From contig JAFGIZ010000091.1 in the NCBI GenBank assembly GCA_016929365.1, forward strand, positions 1-16,146: a DNA stretch of 16,146 nucleotides, written 5' to 3'. Below, piece by piece: positions 6,882 through 13,922 of this stretch. Below the pieces are notes generated by a model, which had not been told where the DNA came from, searched no databases, and was given only the letters and a program-made list of their open reading frames with translations. Made by a program: the position numbers and the translations under genes. This DNA comes from Lentisphaerota bacterium. Its GTDB lineage: Bacteria > Verrucomicrobiota > Kiritimatiellia > UBA8416 > JAFGIZ01. Position 1 is the first letter of the stretch; each line of letters begins with the position of its first letter.

Positions 6882-6984
6882 AAAAGCCGGTTTCCCCACG
6901 GCCGGGGTAACGCCGGGGCTGTAAGGCTTTTCTACCGTCAGGATCTGCTTTTCCCCGATGGCGTTTCGGGGATACCGGCGGCAG
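6882..6984 (+). other. Non-coding gap with nested stem-forming segments upstream of the lipoprotein gene
   Basis: The 237-base gap between fxsA and the lipoprotein gene holds several pairings. AAAAGCC (6882-6888) can pair with GGCTTTT (6925-6931), enclosing CCCC/GGGG (6894-6897 with 6904-6907) and a direct repeat of GCCGGGG (6901-6907, 6912-6918). A second hairpin pairs CCCCGA (6953-6958) with TCGGGG (6966-6971) over a seven-base loop, flanked by CTGC/GCAG (6945-6948 with 6981-6984). It could be the fxsA transcript end, a structured leader or chance in GC-rich DNA. I checked by eye against c-di-GMP, cobalamin, glycine and fluoride riboswitch wording and saw no match. Confidence 0.3.
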
Positions 6985-7064
6985 AATGAGGGCACGATAG
7001 CGGAGCGGCAGGACTTTCGCGCGGCGGCGCGGGGGCCGCGACGCACAACACAGAGGGTAAAACG

Positions 7065-7523
7065 ATGCGGTATGTACTAACGGTTTTCATGGCCGCGCTC
7101 ATGGCGGGGGCCGCCGGGTGCGGCCGCCAACCGGAACAGCCGGAAACGGCGCAAACGGAGGATTATCCAGCCACGATGAAAGAGTCGGACATGGAAAGAA
7201 AGCAGGAAGCCGTAAAAGAGGAAACCGAAGAGGCCGTCAAGGCGATGGGCGACTATGCAAAGGCTTCGAAAGCGCAGATCACGGAGAAGCTTCAGAAGCT
7301 GTCGCAGCAGTTGCAGGCCCAGCTTGCCGACCTTTCCGAACAGTCTGGCGAAAAAGCGGCGCAGATGCGGGCTGAGCTGCAGGAGCAGAAGCAGAAGGTG
7401 GACGCTGCGCTTGCGGATTTGGGGCAGGCCTCGGAGAGTCAGTGGGACAATATGAAGCTCAAGACGGCGGACATGATCGGCAAGGTGGAGAACTGGCTGC
7501 GCAACACGTCGCAAGTCGAATAG
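7065..7523 (+). CDS. Small coiled-coil lipoprotein of unknown function
   Basis: This 152-residue secreted protein is not a family I recognise by name. Residues 1-18 form a signal peptide with a lipobox-like AAGC ending at Cys19; -3 is Ala rather than the usual Leu, so lipidation is likely but not certain. A short Pro/Gln/Glu linker follows. From about residue 44 to 140 the sequence is highly charged and Gln/Lys/Glu/Ala-rich with heptad-like spacing (KLQKLSQQLQAQLADL, ELQEQKQKVDAALADL), so a long helical coiled coil is expected. It resembles the tether-like lipoproteins (Lpp-like or YtxH-like) in character only. The start at 7065 has GAGGG eight bases upstream. It stands alone after a foldable gap and faces the convergent YdjM-like gene. 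Confidence 0.8.
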   Translation: MRYVLTVFMAALMAGAAGCGRQPEQPETAQTEDYPATMKESDMERKQEAVKEETEEAVKAMGDYAKASKAQITEKLQKLSQQLQAQLADLSEQSGEKAAQMRAELQEQKQKVDAALADLGQASESQWDNMKLKTADMIGKVENWLRNTSQVE

Positions 7524-7573
7524 CGGGTCGGGCCCGGCGTTGTGCGAGGAGGCCGGCCCCTCCGGAAGGGTAA

Positions 7574-8593
7574 TTAGTCCGCCGCGCCGCGCAGCCGGTT
7601 CCAGAGCACGGCTAGGGCTGCGCGGGTGTCGCGCGGGACGCCGGATTGCGTGGGGAGCGCGTCCGGGTCGCCGGTGATTGTCCAGGAAAAAGCATGATGC
7701 CATGTTTCGGGCGGCGCGCCGGGCGTATCGCGGAACTCGCCGAACCGCAGATCCGAGACCGTGACGACCCCGTTGGTTTCCGCCGCGGACCAGAAGCCCT
7801 TTGAAAACCAGGTAACGGCCGCGACGTTTCTCTGGCCCCGGTAAGGCGCCAGCAGATGCTCGTTGCGCGGCACGCGCTCGAACCGGACGGCATCACCGGG
7901 GCGGTTGCCGATGACGGAGAAATAGCCGATCAACACGCCCTCGGGGGTCAGCGCTGCGTGCCGCCACAACAGGGTGTTGAACGGCGTCGCGCCGGTCAGG
8001 GATTTCAGCACGGTCACGTTGCGGTGCGCCAGCCGGCTTTGGAATACACGGTCCGCGTAGGCGTGCGATCCCAGCGAGAACAGGATGTAGAGCGTGCTGA
8101 CGACCAGGCCGGTCGTGACGGCCCGCCGTCCGGCGGGCCCGCCGAGCACGGCGGCGGCCGCGACGCCCCCCAGCAGGGGCACGGTGTAGAAGGGGTCGAT
8201 AATGAACAGGTTGCCGAGCCCGAAGCCGTAGCGCGAGAAAGGCGCCAGGAGCTGCGTGCCGTAAATCGTGAAGTAGTCGATCAGCAGATGCGTCAGTAAG
8301 ATCAGCCAGACCCCCAGCACGGCGCGCCGGAACGGAAGCGCGGTTTTCCACCTGTGTGTCCACAGCAGCCGGGCCAGCAGCAGGCCCCCCAGGACCGCGA
8401 ACCCGATGGAATGCGACTCGCCGCGGTGCCAGTAGAGCCGCTGCACGTCGTCGAGGACGGGATACAGGACCACGTCCAGATCCGGCAGCGTGCCCAGGAC
8501 GGCGCCCCAGAGCAGCGCACGGCGGCCGAGTTGCCGGTTCCAGCAGGCGTGGCCGACCGCGGCGCCCAGCGTAGCTTGTGTCAGTGAATCCAT
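7574..8593 (-). CDS. YdjM-like membrane-bound metal-dependent hydrolase family protein (DUF457)
   Basis: The 339-residue protein opens with MDSLTQATLGAAVGH, a hallmark of the YdjM/DUF457 family of integral membrane proteins with a predicted metal-dependent hydrolase site. Candidate ligands are H15, the PDLD pair (D38, D40) and the HRGESHS motif at 56-62; a further His-Asp pair lies in LLTHLLIDYFT. Several hydrophobic helices fill roughly 25-180. The C-terminal 150 residues are soluble and less conserved. No substrate is established for the family; LexA-regulated YdjM of E. coli is a relative. I set the start at 8593 for the family N terminus and GGAG nine bases upstream; the open frame continues to 8851 but would overlap the divergent gene. 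Its 3' end faces the lipoprotein gene. Confidence 0.88.
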   Translation of the reverse strand: MDSLTQATLGAAVGHACWNRQLGRRALLWGAVLGTLPDLDVVLYPVLDDVQRLYWHRGESHSIGFAVLGGLLLARLLWTHRWKTALPFRRAVLGVWLILLTHLLIDYFTIYGTQLLAPFSRYGFGLGNLFIIDPFYTVPLLGGVAAAAVLGGPAGRRAVTTGLVVSTLYILFSLGSHAYADRVFQSRLAHRNVTVLKSLTGATPFNTLLWRHAALTPEGVLIGYFSVIGNRPGDAVRFERVPRNEHLLAPYRGQRNVAAVTWFSKGFWSAAETNGVVTVSDLRFGEFRDTPGAPPETWHHAFSWTITGDPDALPTQSGVPRDTRAALAVLWNRLRGAAD

Positions 8594-8625
8594 GGATGAC
8601 TCCGCCCTGTACCCGTTCGGCGCAG

Positions 8626-8700
8626 CGCGGTCAAGGCGCTTCAGCACGGTCTGCCCGCGCGCCAGGGTCAGCGCGGCTCCCGGGATGCGGCTTGACCGCG
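8626..8700. promoter_or_regulatory. Divergent intergenic region with a perfect 10-bp inverted repeat and mirrored promoter-like elements
   Basis: CGCGGTCAAG (8626-8635) and its exact reverse complement CTTGACCGCG (8691-8700) sit 65 bases apart, centre to centre, in the 135-base gap between the YdjM-like and URO-D-like starts. Each arm contains TTGACC pointing outward toward its gene. Seventeen bases further come TACAGG (leftward) and GACAGT (rightward), so both may be divergent -35/-10 pairs, though the leaders would be very short. Alternatively the arms are paired sites for one regulator. Both readings are inference. Confidence 0.35.
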
Positions 8701-8728
8701 GGCGTGAACGGCGCGACAGTACGCCCGC

Positions 8729-9847
8729 ATGACGTTCGACATGGAACACCTCCGGGTGCTTTACGCGCCGGATCCGCAACGGGTGGCCCTGGCGCGCGCG
8801 CGCCAGGCAGCCGTGTTCCGCGGGGAGCGGCCCGATGCCTGGCCGGCCCATCTGCCGGGGACCTTAACGCCGGACCAGGAGGCCATTCCCGCGCCCGATT
8901 TCAAGGAGGCCTTTGACGACATCGACCTGATGGTCTGCAGCCAGGTGCGCGGCGCCTGTGCCGGTGCCAACGGCAACAGCGACATCGTCCCCTCCTCGCG
9001 CGGCAACTACGGGACCGGTGTCCTGCTGTCCTGCCTGGGGCTCGAACAGGAGGTATTCCCCGACAAGATGCCCTGGCTGAAGCGGCACCTGACGCGCGAG
9101 GAAGCGGCCGCCCTGACTTTTGACGACATCGCGCCGCGCGGCACGTTCGCGCGCGGGCTGGATTTCATGCGCCGGCACAAAGACCTGATGGGCGACACGC
9201 TGCCCCTCTACTGCATGGACACCCAGGGGCCGTTCGACCTGGCCCACCTGCTGCTGGGCGACGATATCTTTCTGCTGATTTACGACGACCCGCCCCTGCT
9301 GCATCATGTTCTGGAGATCTGCCTGGAGCTGGGCAAGCGGACCCATGAATGGATGAAGGCCGTCTCGGGCGAACCGCGCGGAGTGTGCCATCACAGCGGC
9401 GCGCTGTACGCCGAGAACTTCGGCATCCGGATCTGCGAAGACACGACCGCGATCGTGGGGCGCGAGGTGATGGAGACCTTTGCCCTGCCGTATACGCGGC
9501 GCCTGGCGCAGTACTTCGACGGGGCGTGGGTTCACTATTGCGGGCGCAGCGACGTCCTGACCGAGCTGGCGTTGCAGATCCCCGAAGTCAAGGCCATCAA
9601 CTTCGGGCTCATCCCGGGGCACGAGCACGACCACCCTTTCGAGGTCGACATGCAGCGCGTGGCCGAAGCCGGCAAGGTCTACTGGGGCTGGTGGCCCCGG
9701 CGCGACGGCGAATCCGTGCCGGAGTACCTGCGCCGCCTGCACGGGTGGGCCGCGCAGGGCTGCCTGATTCCCATGCTCCACCCGGTCCTGGATTCGGACA
9801 ACCCGCTCACCCCGGAACAGGTTCTGGACACCTGGTACAGCCTGTAG
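8729..9847 (+). CDS. Uroporphyrinogen decarboxylase (URO-D) family protein, methyltransferase type
   Basis: This 372-residue protein belongs to the URO-D superfamily, which includes HemE and the zinc methyltransferases MtaA, MtbA and CmuA that move methyl groups between corrinoid proteins and thiols. A HxC...C zinc plan like that of MtaA/MtbA is visible: H269-Y-C271 in WVHYCGR and C345 in AAQGCLIPM. Also seen are TLPLYCMDTQGPFDLA, the His pair in VCHHSG and the closing HPVLDSDNPLTPEQVL. This argues for a methyltransferase-type function rather than heme synthesis. No corrinoid protein or partner methyltransferase is nearby, so the substrate is unknown. Starts at 8729 or 8741 (MEHLRV) are possible; neither has a clear ribosome site. 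It is divergent from the YdjM-like gene and converges on the LOV kinase gene with only 13 bases between stops. Confidence 0.85.
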   Translation: MTFDMEHLRVLYAPDPQRVALARARQAAVFRGERPDAWPAHLPGTLTPDQEAIPAPDFKEAFDDIDLMVCSQVRGACAGANGNSDIVPSSRGNYGTGVLLSCLGLEQEVFPDKMPWLKRHLTREEAAALTFDDIAPRGTFARGLDFMRRHKDLMGDTLPLYCMDTQGPFDLAHLLLGDDIFLLIYDDPPLLHHVLEICLELGKRTHEWMKAVSGEPRGVCHHSGALYAENFGIRICEDTTAIVGREVMETFALPYTRRLAQYFDGAWVHYCGRSDVLTELALQIPEVKAINFGLIPGHEHDHPFEVDMQRVAEAGKVYWGWWPRRDGESVPEYLRRLHGWAAQGCLIPMLHPVLDSDNPLTPEQVLDTWYSL

Positions 9848-9860
9848 CGGGCCCTCGCGG

Positions 9861-11033
9861 TCACGCCCGGTAAACGGGCAGCCGGAAGCTGAAGGTGGAG
9901 CCTTTCCCGAATTCGCTCTCCACGTCGATTCGGCCGCCGGGGTGGCCTTCGACGATCTTCCGGCAGATCGCGAGCCCGAGCCCGGTGGAGGATTCGCCGG
10001 CCGTCCCGCGCACACTGGTTCTGGAGAAGGGCTCAAAGAGCCGCTGTCTTTCGTCCTCCGGAATCCCCTGGCCCCGGTCGATAACCGCTACGCGCAGCGC
10101 GTTATCTTCCCGCTGCGCCCGGATCGTTACCGGGCTGCGCGGATGCGAGAACTTCACGGCGTTGGAAACGAGGTTGTCCAGGACCTGGGTGATGCGCGCG
10201 CCGTCCGCATACGCCGGGGGGAGCGCGGGGGCGCACCGGCTTTGCACCGTGACGCCCTTTGCGGCCGCGCTGTGGCGGTACATCGGCATTCTTTCGCGAA
10301 TCAGGGTCCGCAGATCGCAGGCCGCGCATTCGAGCGACAATGTGCCTGCGTCGATTTTCGTGACGTCGAGCAGATCGTTAACCATCTGCAGCATGAATTG
10401 CGCATTCTGTTTGATGCGTCCCAGCATCTTCGCCTGCATCTTCCGGTCCGGGGTTTTCCCGGGCCGGGGGGTCAACATCTCGACGCAAAGCATGATGACC
10501 GCAAGCGGGTTCCGGATGTCGTGGGCCGCCATACCCAGCAGGGCGTTTTTCTGTTCGTTCGCCGCCTGCAGTGCGCGGTTCCCGGCACGGAGTTTGCGGC
10601 GCAGCCGCGTTTCCGCCTGCTCGGCTTCGATCCGCCGCGTCACGTCGTTCTGAATGCCGACGAAATGGGTCACGTTTCCGCGCCGGTCGCGGATCGGCGC
10701 CAGGTACAGTTCGTTCCAGAAGCGGGCGCCGTCTTTACGGAAATTTTCCAGGACCACGCTGCAGCGCCGGCCCGCGGTCAGCGCGCGGCGCACGGTCGTC
10801 AGTCCGCGCTGCCTTGTGGCGCGCCCCTGGAGAAACCGGCAGTTGCGGCCGATAACCTCGCGCGACGGGTACCCGGTGATGTGCTCGAAGGCCGGGTTGA
10901 CGAAGATGAGCGGCATATCGGGCCTGCGTGCGTCCGCGATCGTGACGCCGTTGCCGGCCGACATGACCGCGCCCGCCAGGAGCGATTTCGCGACGGTTTC
11001 ACAGCGGGTTTCCGAGGCCGTTGTTTTGTCCAT
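9861..11033 (-). CDS. LOV-domain blue-light sensor histidine kinase
   Basis: The 390-residue soluble kinase has an N-terminal LOV-type PAS domain (about 20-135). The photoactive motif GRNCRFLQ spans 62-69 with Cys65, which forms the light-driven flavin adduct in this family. The flavin contacts N97 (VVLENFRKDG), N107 (FWNEL) and Q128 (FVGIQNDVT) are all present. A linker coiled coil (about 133-165) leads to the H-box MAAHDIRNPLAVI (H171). The ATPase domain follows: N box DNLVSNAVKFSH, G1 DRGQGIP, F box LFEPFSR and G2 STGLGLAICRKIVEGHPGG. There is no transmembrane segment or receiver domain, and no response regulator in the window. I preferred ATG at 11033, seven bases after the propeller stop with GGAG further upstream, to an in-frame codon at 11078 that overlaps it. 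It is the second gene of a two-gene operon. Confidence 0.95.
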   Translation of the reverse strand: MDKTTASETRCETVAKSLLAGAVMSAGNGVTIADARRPDMPLIFVNPAFEHITGYPSREVIGRNCRFLQGRATRQRGLTTVRRALTAGRRCSVVLENFRKDGARFWNELYLAPIRDRRGNVTHFVGIQNDVTRRIEAEQAETRLRRKLRAGNRALQAANEQKNALLGMAAHDIRNPLAVIMLCVEMLTPRPGKTPDRKMQAKMLGRIKQNAQFMLQMVNDLLDVTKIDAGTLSLECAACDLRTLIRERMPMYRHSAAAKGVTVQSRCAPALPPAYADGARITQVLDNLVSNAVKFSHPRSPVTIRAQREDNALRVAVIDRGQGIPEDERQRLFEPFSRTSVRGTAGESSTGLGLAICRKIVEGHPGGRIDVESEFGKGSTFSFRLPVYRA

Positions 11034-11040
11034 AAGCCGG

Positions 11041-12090
11041 TCAGGAATTCTCCGCAAACTTCGCTGCCTCGTCCTCATGGATGTAGATGTCGGGCCAGCA
11101 GTCGTTGGCGGTGTGGTACGTCAGCCGCACGGCCTGTTCCGGGGGCTTCCCGATTTCCCAGATAAAGAGCTCGTAGTCCGCGACGTCCAGTTCGTGACCG
11201 CCCGTGCTGGCGCCGAATACCAGGTACCGGTTGCATCGCGAAACGCGCGGAAAGTATTCATGGCTGTGATCGCCCGGCAGGTCGAGCCACTGGGTGCTCC
11301 GGCCGGTGTCGCGGTTGTACCGGTAGAACACGTTTTTTTGTTTGCCCCCGTGGCCGATCAGGTAAAGGTACGCGTTACCCGGCGCCCAGGAAAGCGTACA
11401 GCCGCCGCCCACGCGTTCGATGGACCCGTTCCGGCCCACGATCGCCGTCATGCGTCTGGCGCCGCGGACGGTGACGGCCAGCTTCTGTTCCGCGCAATTG
11501 AAGTCCGGGTACGAGAGCGAGATACCTTCCGGAATATGCCCTTCGCCGCTCTCGAACAGCACGCACTCCCGGCCGGAGTCCAGGTCGTGCTCGACAAAGC
11601 TGTCGGCGTTGCGCTGGTAGAAGATTTTCCGGCCGTCCGCCGCCCAGGTCGGCGCATTCGCGTTTTGGGCCACGCATGTTTCCCGTCCGGTGGCCAGGTC
11701 CAGGATATAAACATCCCAGGGAACCTTGTTGCGCTGCGACACCTGCGGCACCTGCGAACGGGCGAAAACCACCCGGCGGCCGTCCGGCGAAATGCGGGGA
11801 TAGTAATCGATATGCGGGTGTTCGGTCAGGCGCACGATCTCCAGCTCCGGCAGCCGCAGCAGAAACAGGTCATGGTTGCCGGACCGATTCGAGCTCCATA
11901 CGATAAACGCCTGCTGTTCGCGTATCGCGGAGAGCAGCCTGCCGAAGGCTTCCTCGTTTTCGGCCAGGGGATGGTCGGGCCTGCGGTGCCGGAACTCTGC
12001 ATACAGGGCAAGGCCCGCCGCCAGAAGGAGTCCGCAAACGATTGCCGCGCTCACGCGCTGTGCTCTCCGTCCGTTCCCTGTACGCATCAT
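11041..12090 (-). CDS. Membrane-anchored TolB-like (PD40/WD40-type) beta-propeller protein
   Basis: The 349-residue protein has one N-terminal membrane anchor (about 13-31, SAAIVCGLLLAAGLALYAEF) and then a periplasmic propeller built of TolB/PD40-type repeats. Repeat cores seen are FIVWSSNRSGNHDLFLL, YYPRISPDGRRVVFARSQ, APTWAADGRKIFYQ, LSWAPGNAYLYLI and YFPRVSRCNRYLVFGAS, giving five or more blades. Such propellers bind peptides or glycans or act as scaffolds, and no catalytic residues are expected. The start was chosen at 12090 (ATGATG, with AAGGA four and seven bases before the two ATGs). A sigma-70 promoter lies about 100 bases upstream. The stop is seven bases before the LOV kinase start, so the two are co-transcribed and may work together. 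The specific role is unknown. Confidence 0.85.
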   Translation of the reverse strand: MMRTGNGRRAQRVSAAIVCGLLLAAGLALYAEFRHRRPDHPLAENEEAFGRLLSAIREQQAFIVWSSNRSGNHDLFLLRLPELEIVRLTEHPHIDYYPRISPDGRRVVFARSQVPQVSQRNKVPWDVYILDLATGRETCVAQNANAPTWAADGRKIFYQRNADSFVEHDLDSGRECVLFESGEGHIPEGISLSYPDFNCAEQKLAVTVRGARRMTAIVGRNGSIERVGGGCTLSWAPGNAYLYLIGHGGKQKNVFYRYNRDTGRSTQWLDLPGDHSHEYFPRVSRCNRYLVFGASTGGHELDVADYELFIWEIGKPPEQAVRLTYHTANDCWPDIYIHEDEAAKFAENS

Positions 12091-12190
12091 CGAATCCTTA
12101 CCTTTCCTTCTGCAGGCCGGCCTCTTTTCCGGGGGAGCCTGCGCCCGTGTTGTCCGTACCGGTCGGGCCGCACGCGCGACCCACGTCGGG

Positions 12191-12219
12191 AGCATACAGG
12201 CTGACACCGTACGGGTCAA
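12191..12219 (-). promoter_or_regulatory. Sigma-70 promoter of the propeller-LOV kinase operon
   Basis: On the minus strand, TTGACC (12219-12214), a 17-base spacer and TATGCT (12196-12191) match the consensus at five of six and four of six positions with ideal spacing. The predicted start near 12184 gives a leader of about 95 bases before the ATG at 12090. It lies between the tRNA-Glu gene and the propeller gene, so the operon need not depend on read-through from the tRNA. Confidence 0.6.
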
Positions 12220-12281
12220 TGTTGAGTCCGGAATGTGGTTCTGGAGCGGTGTGCCCCCCATTGACCGCGCCGGTTCCCCGA

Positions 12282-12356
12282 TGGCGCGCCCACGGAGAAT
12301 CGAACTCCGGTTACCAGGATGAAAACCTGGTGTCCTGACCACTAGACGATGGGCGC
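12282..12356 (-). tRNA. tRNA-Glu (anticodon TTC), CCA end encoded
   Basis: The minus strand folds as a full cloverleaf of 72 bases plus an encoded CCA (12284-12282). The acceptor stem GCGCCCA (12356-12350) pairs perfectly with TGGGCGC (12292-12286), with G as discriminator. The D arm starts GTCTAGTGGTCAGGAC. The anticodon stem is CCAGG/CCTGG with loop TTTTCAT, giving TTC (glutamate, GAA/GAG). The T arm is CGGAG-TTCGATT-CTCCG. The wording closely follows bacterial tRNA-Glu. No integrase or duplicated 3' end was seen nearby, so no island insertion at this tRNA is evident. Confidence 0.97.
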
Positions 12357-12385
12357 GTCCTGACGGGCCGAACGGAGGGCGGACC

Positions 12386-12415
12386 TTATCACACCGGCAT
12401 AGTCCGGCAAGTCAA
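12386..12415 (-). promoter_or_regulatory. Probable promoter of tRNA-Glu
   Basis: On the minus strand TTGACT (12415-12410), an 18-base spacer and TGATAA (12391-12386) lie just upstream of the tRNA. The expected start, near 12379, gives a leader of about 23 bases. The GC-rich stretch between the -10 and the tRNA fits a discriminator of stringently controlled stable-RNA promoters, but this is inference. Confidence 0.5.
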
Positions 12416-12426
12416 AAAATGCAGGT

Positions 12427-13212
12427 TTACGGCCGGGTCCGGCCGCGGTTCCGCTCGTTCCGGCGGGGCGGGGGCTTCCCCAGTTTGCGGAGCACTGCCT
12501 GGAGGTCGTCCCAGGCCTCGTGTTTGGCCGCGGGATTTCGCAACAGGTAGGCCGGGTGGAAGGTCGGCATGACCGGGATTCTTTCGAAGCTGTGCCACGT
12601 GCCGCGCAGGCGCGTGATCCCGGTCTGCGTGTTCAGCAGCCCCTTGACCGCCGTTGCGCCCATGGCCACGATGACTTTCGGTTTCAGCAGTCCGATCTGC
12701 TCCCGCAGATAGGGCAGACAGGTTTCCATCTCCTGCGGCGCGGGATTGCGGTTGTTGGGCGGGCGGCACTTGAGAATATTGCCGATAAACACCTGCTCGC
12801 GGGTGTAGCCGATGGCGGTAATCATCCTGGTCAGCAACTGGCCCGCGCGGCCGACGAACGCTTTGCCCTGCCGATCTTCGTCGTACCCAGGCGCTTCGCC
12901 CACGAACAGGATATCCGGGTGGGCGCTGCCCTGGCCGGGCACCGTTCGCGTCCGCGTCTTGTGCAAGGCGCAACGGGTACACTGCGCCACCTGTGCCGCA
13001 ATGCGGTCCAGACCCGTTTCCGTCATGTCCGGCGCCGCAGCGGCTGGCGTGTCCCGCGGCGTTTTGCGTCTGAAGCACACCTCCGGTCCCGGCGCCGGGC
13101 GGGGTGGGGCTTGCAGTACAACCGGGTCCAGCGCGACGTGCGTTTCTCCGTCTTCCAAACGCCCTTCCACGTAGCGGGCCAGCAGTGCATACACCTCGGC
13201 CGGAACGGTCAT
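12427..13212 (-). CDS. udg: Type-4 (Fe-S) uracil-DNA glycosylase
   Basis: The 261-residue enzyme removes uracil from DNA in base excision repair. Four cysteines placed for the 4Fe-4S cluster are visible: C78 and C81 (QCTRCALH), C149 (ILKCRPPNNRNP) and C165 (METCLPYL). Motif A is GEAPGYDEDRQGKAFVGRAG (105-124), with the GEAPG of family 4 rather than the GQDPY of family 1. Motif B is HPAYLLRNP with His219. A roughly 60-residue N-terminal extension, Pro/Ala-rich with MTVPAEVYALLARYVEGRLE at its head, precedes the catalytic domain, which is typical of longer members. ATG at 13212 overlaps the TGA of pssA (ATGA), so translation is coupled. The frame stays open upstream into pssA but lacks family character. 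It is the last gene of the lgt cluster. Confidence 0.94.
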   Translation of the reverse strand: MTVPAEVYALLARYVEGRLEDGETHVALDPVVLQAPPRPAPGPEVCFRRKTPRDTPAAAAPDMTETGLDRIAAQVAQCTRCALHKTRTRTVPGQGSAHPDILFVGEAPGYDEDRQGKAFVGRAGQLLTRMITAIGYTREQVFIGNILKCRPPNNRNPAPQEMETCLPYLREQIGLLKPKVIVAMGATAVKGLLNTQTGITRLRGTWHSFERIPVMPTFHPAYLLRNPAAKHEAWDDLQAVLRKLGKPPPRRNERNRGRTRP

Positions 13213-13922
13213 GCCCGCCTGCCCCGGCGCCGCGCTCCGTCCAGAAACGGCCCGGTCAGGGCGTAAGCCAGCAGGGCCAGGCAAATAATCAGGCACAGCA
13301 GGCCGACGGCATAGCCGAATGCCAGCAGGATCACCAGGGCCAGCGCCATGCCCGCGGCCAGGAACTCCTTGCGCGGCTTCACGTAGCGCACATTGGAAAG
13401 CTGCAACAGCAGAAACAGTATGGTAAACAGCCACATCGCCCCTAACGCGAGTCGCGCGCCCAGCGCGCCCAGCCGGGCCAGTGTTCCGGTCTCGGCCAGC
13501 AGCGCAAAGAGCGCAATCCACACGCCGCTGACCGGAATCGGCAGGCCGCGGAAGATATGCCGGCCGGATTCATCCGGCCACTCGCACCCGCGCGCAAAGC
13601 GCAGCACGCCCGCCGAGACGATAACCAGGGCCGCCGCGGCGCCGCGGCCCGCACAGCCGCCCGACAGGACCGTATAGGCAAGCAGGGCGGGGGCCACGCC
13701 GAAGCTGATGGGATCCACATACGTGTCGAGCCGCGCGCCGAAGTCCGTCGCGCCGCGCACGCGCCGCGCCAGCGATCCGTCCAGCCCGTCCAGCACGCCC
13801 GCCAGCAGGACCAGTTTGGCGGCCAGCAGGACGTCGCCCTCCGCGCACTTCAGGATGCTTAACACGCCCGCGAACAGAATCGTGAGCGTAAAGCAGGTCA
13901 GCATGTGATAGCGCCACTTCAT
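13209..13922 (-). CDS. pssA: CDP-diacylglycerol--serine O-phosphatidyltransferase
   Basis: This 237-residue membrane enzyme makes phosphatidylserine from CDP-diacylglycerol and serine. The CDP-alcohol phosphotransferase signature DGx2ARx8Gx3Dx3D is exact (D48, G49, A52, R53, G62, D66, D70). The two final Asp residues are the metal and catalytic residues. About seven to eight hydrophobic helices follow. The serine rather than glycerol or choline assignment rests on the neighbouring psd gene and on RFARGCEWPDESGRHIFRGL with PIPVSG, which resembles the PssA FxGLPxPxA region. ATG at 13922 overlaps the psd stop (ATGA), and the gene's own stop overlaps the glycosylase start in the same way. An upstream open frame to 14144 lies inside psd and was not used. 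Confidence 0.92.
   Translation of the reverse strand: MKWRYHMLTCFTLTILFAGVLSILKCAEGDVLLAAKLVLLAGVLDGLDGSLARRVRGATDFGARLDTYVDPISFGVAPALLAYTVLSGGCAGRGAAAALVIVSAGVLRFARGCEWPDESGRHIFRGLPIPVSGVWIALFALLAETGTLARLGALGARLALGAMWLFTILFLLLQLSNVRYVKPRKEFLAAGMALALVILLAFGYAVGLLCLIICLALLAYALTGPFLDGARRRGRRA

Noticed and set aside
7548..7563. GGAGG-CCGGCC-CCTCC hairpin between the lipoprotein and YdjM-like stops as a terminator
   Set aside because: The stem is only five pairs and no T run follows on either strand, so it cannot be called a factor-independent terminator.
8788..8807. Perfect 20-bp palindrome CCTGGCGCGCGCGCGCCAGG
   Set aside because: It lies within the coding part of the URO-D-like gene and is explained by the codons of an Ala-Leu-Ala-Arg-Ala-Arg-Gln stretch. 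No regulatory reason to keep it.
8594..8851. Longer start of the YdjM-like protein at 8851
   Set aside because: The extension overlaps the divergent URO-D-like gene, is Arg/Pro-rich, and precedes the family's true MDSLTQ start, which has its own ribosome site.
10654..12204. A 516-codon plus-strand open frame opposite the LOV kinase and propeller genes
   Set aside because: It mirrors two convincingly identified genes, spans their junction and the promoter, and shows no domain.
12282..12356. tRNA-Glu as an integration site for a mobile element
   Set aside because: No integrase gene and no second copy of the tRNA 3' end were seen, and genes on both sides are ordinary chromosomal ones.
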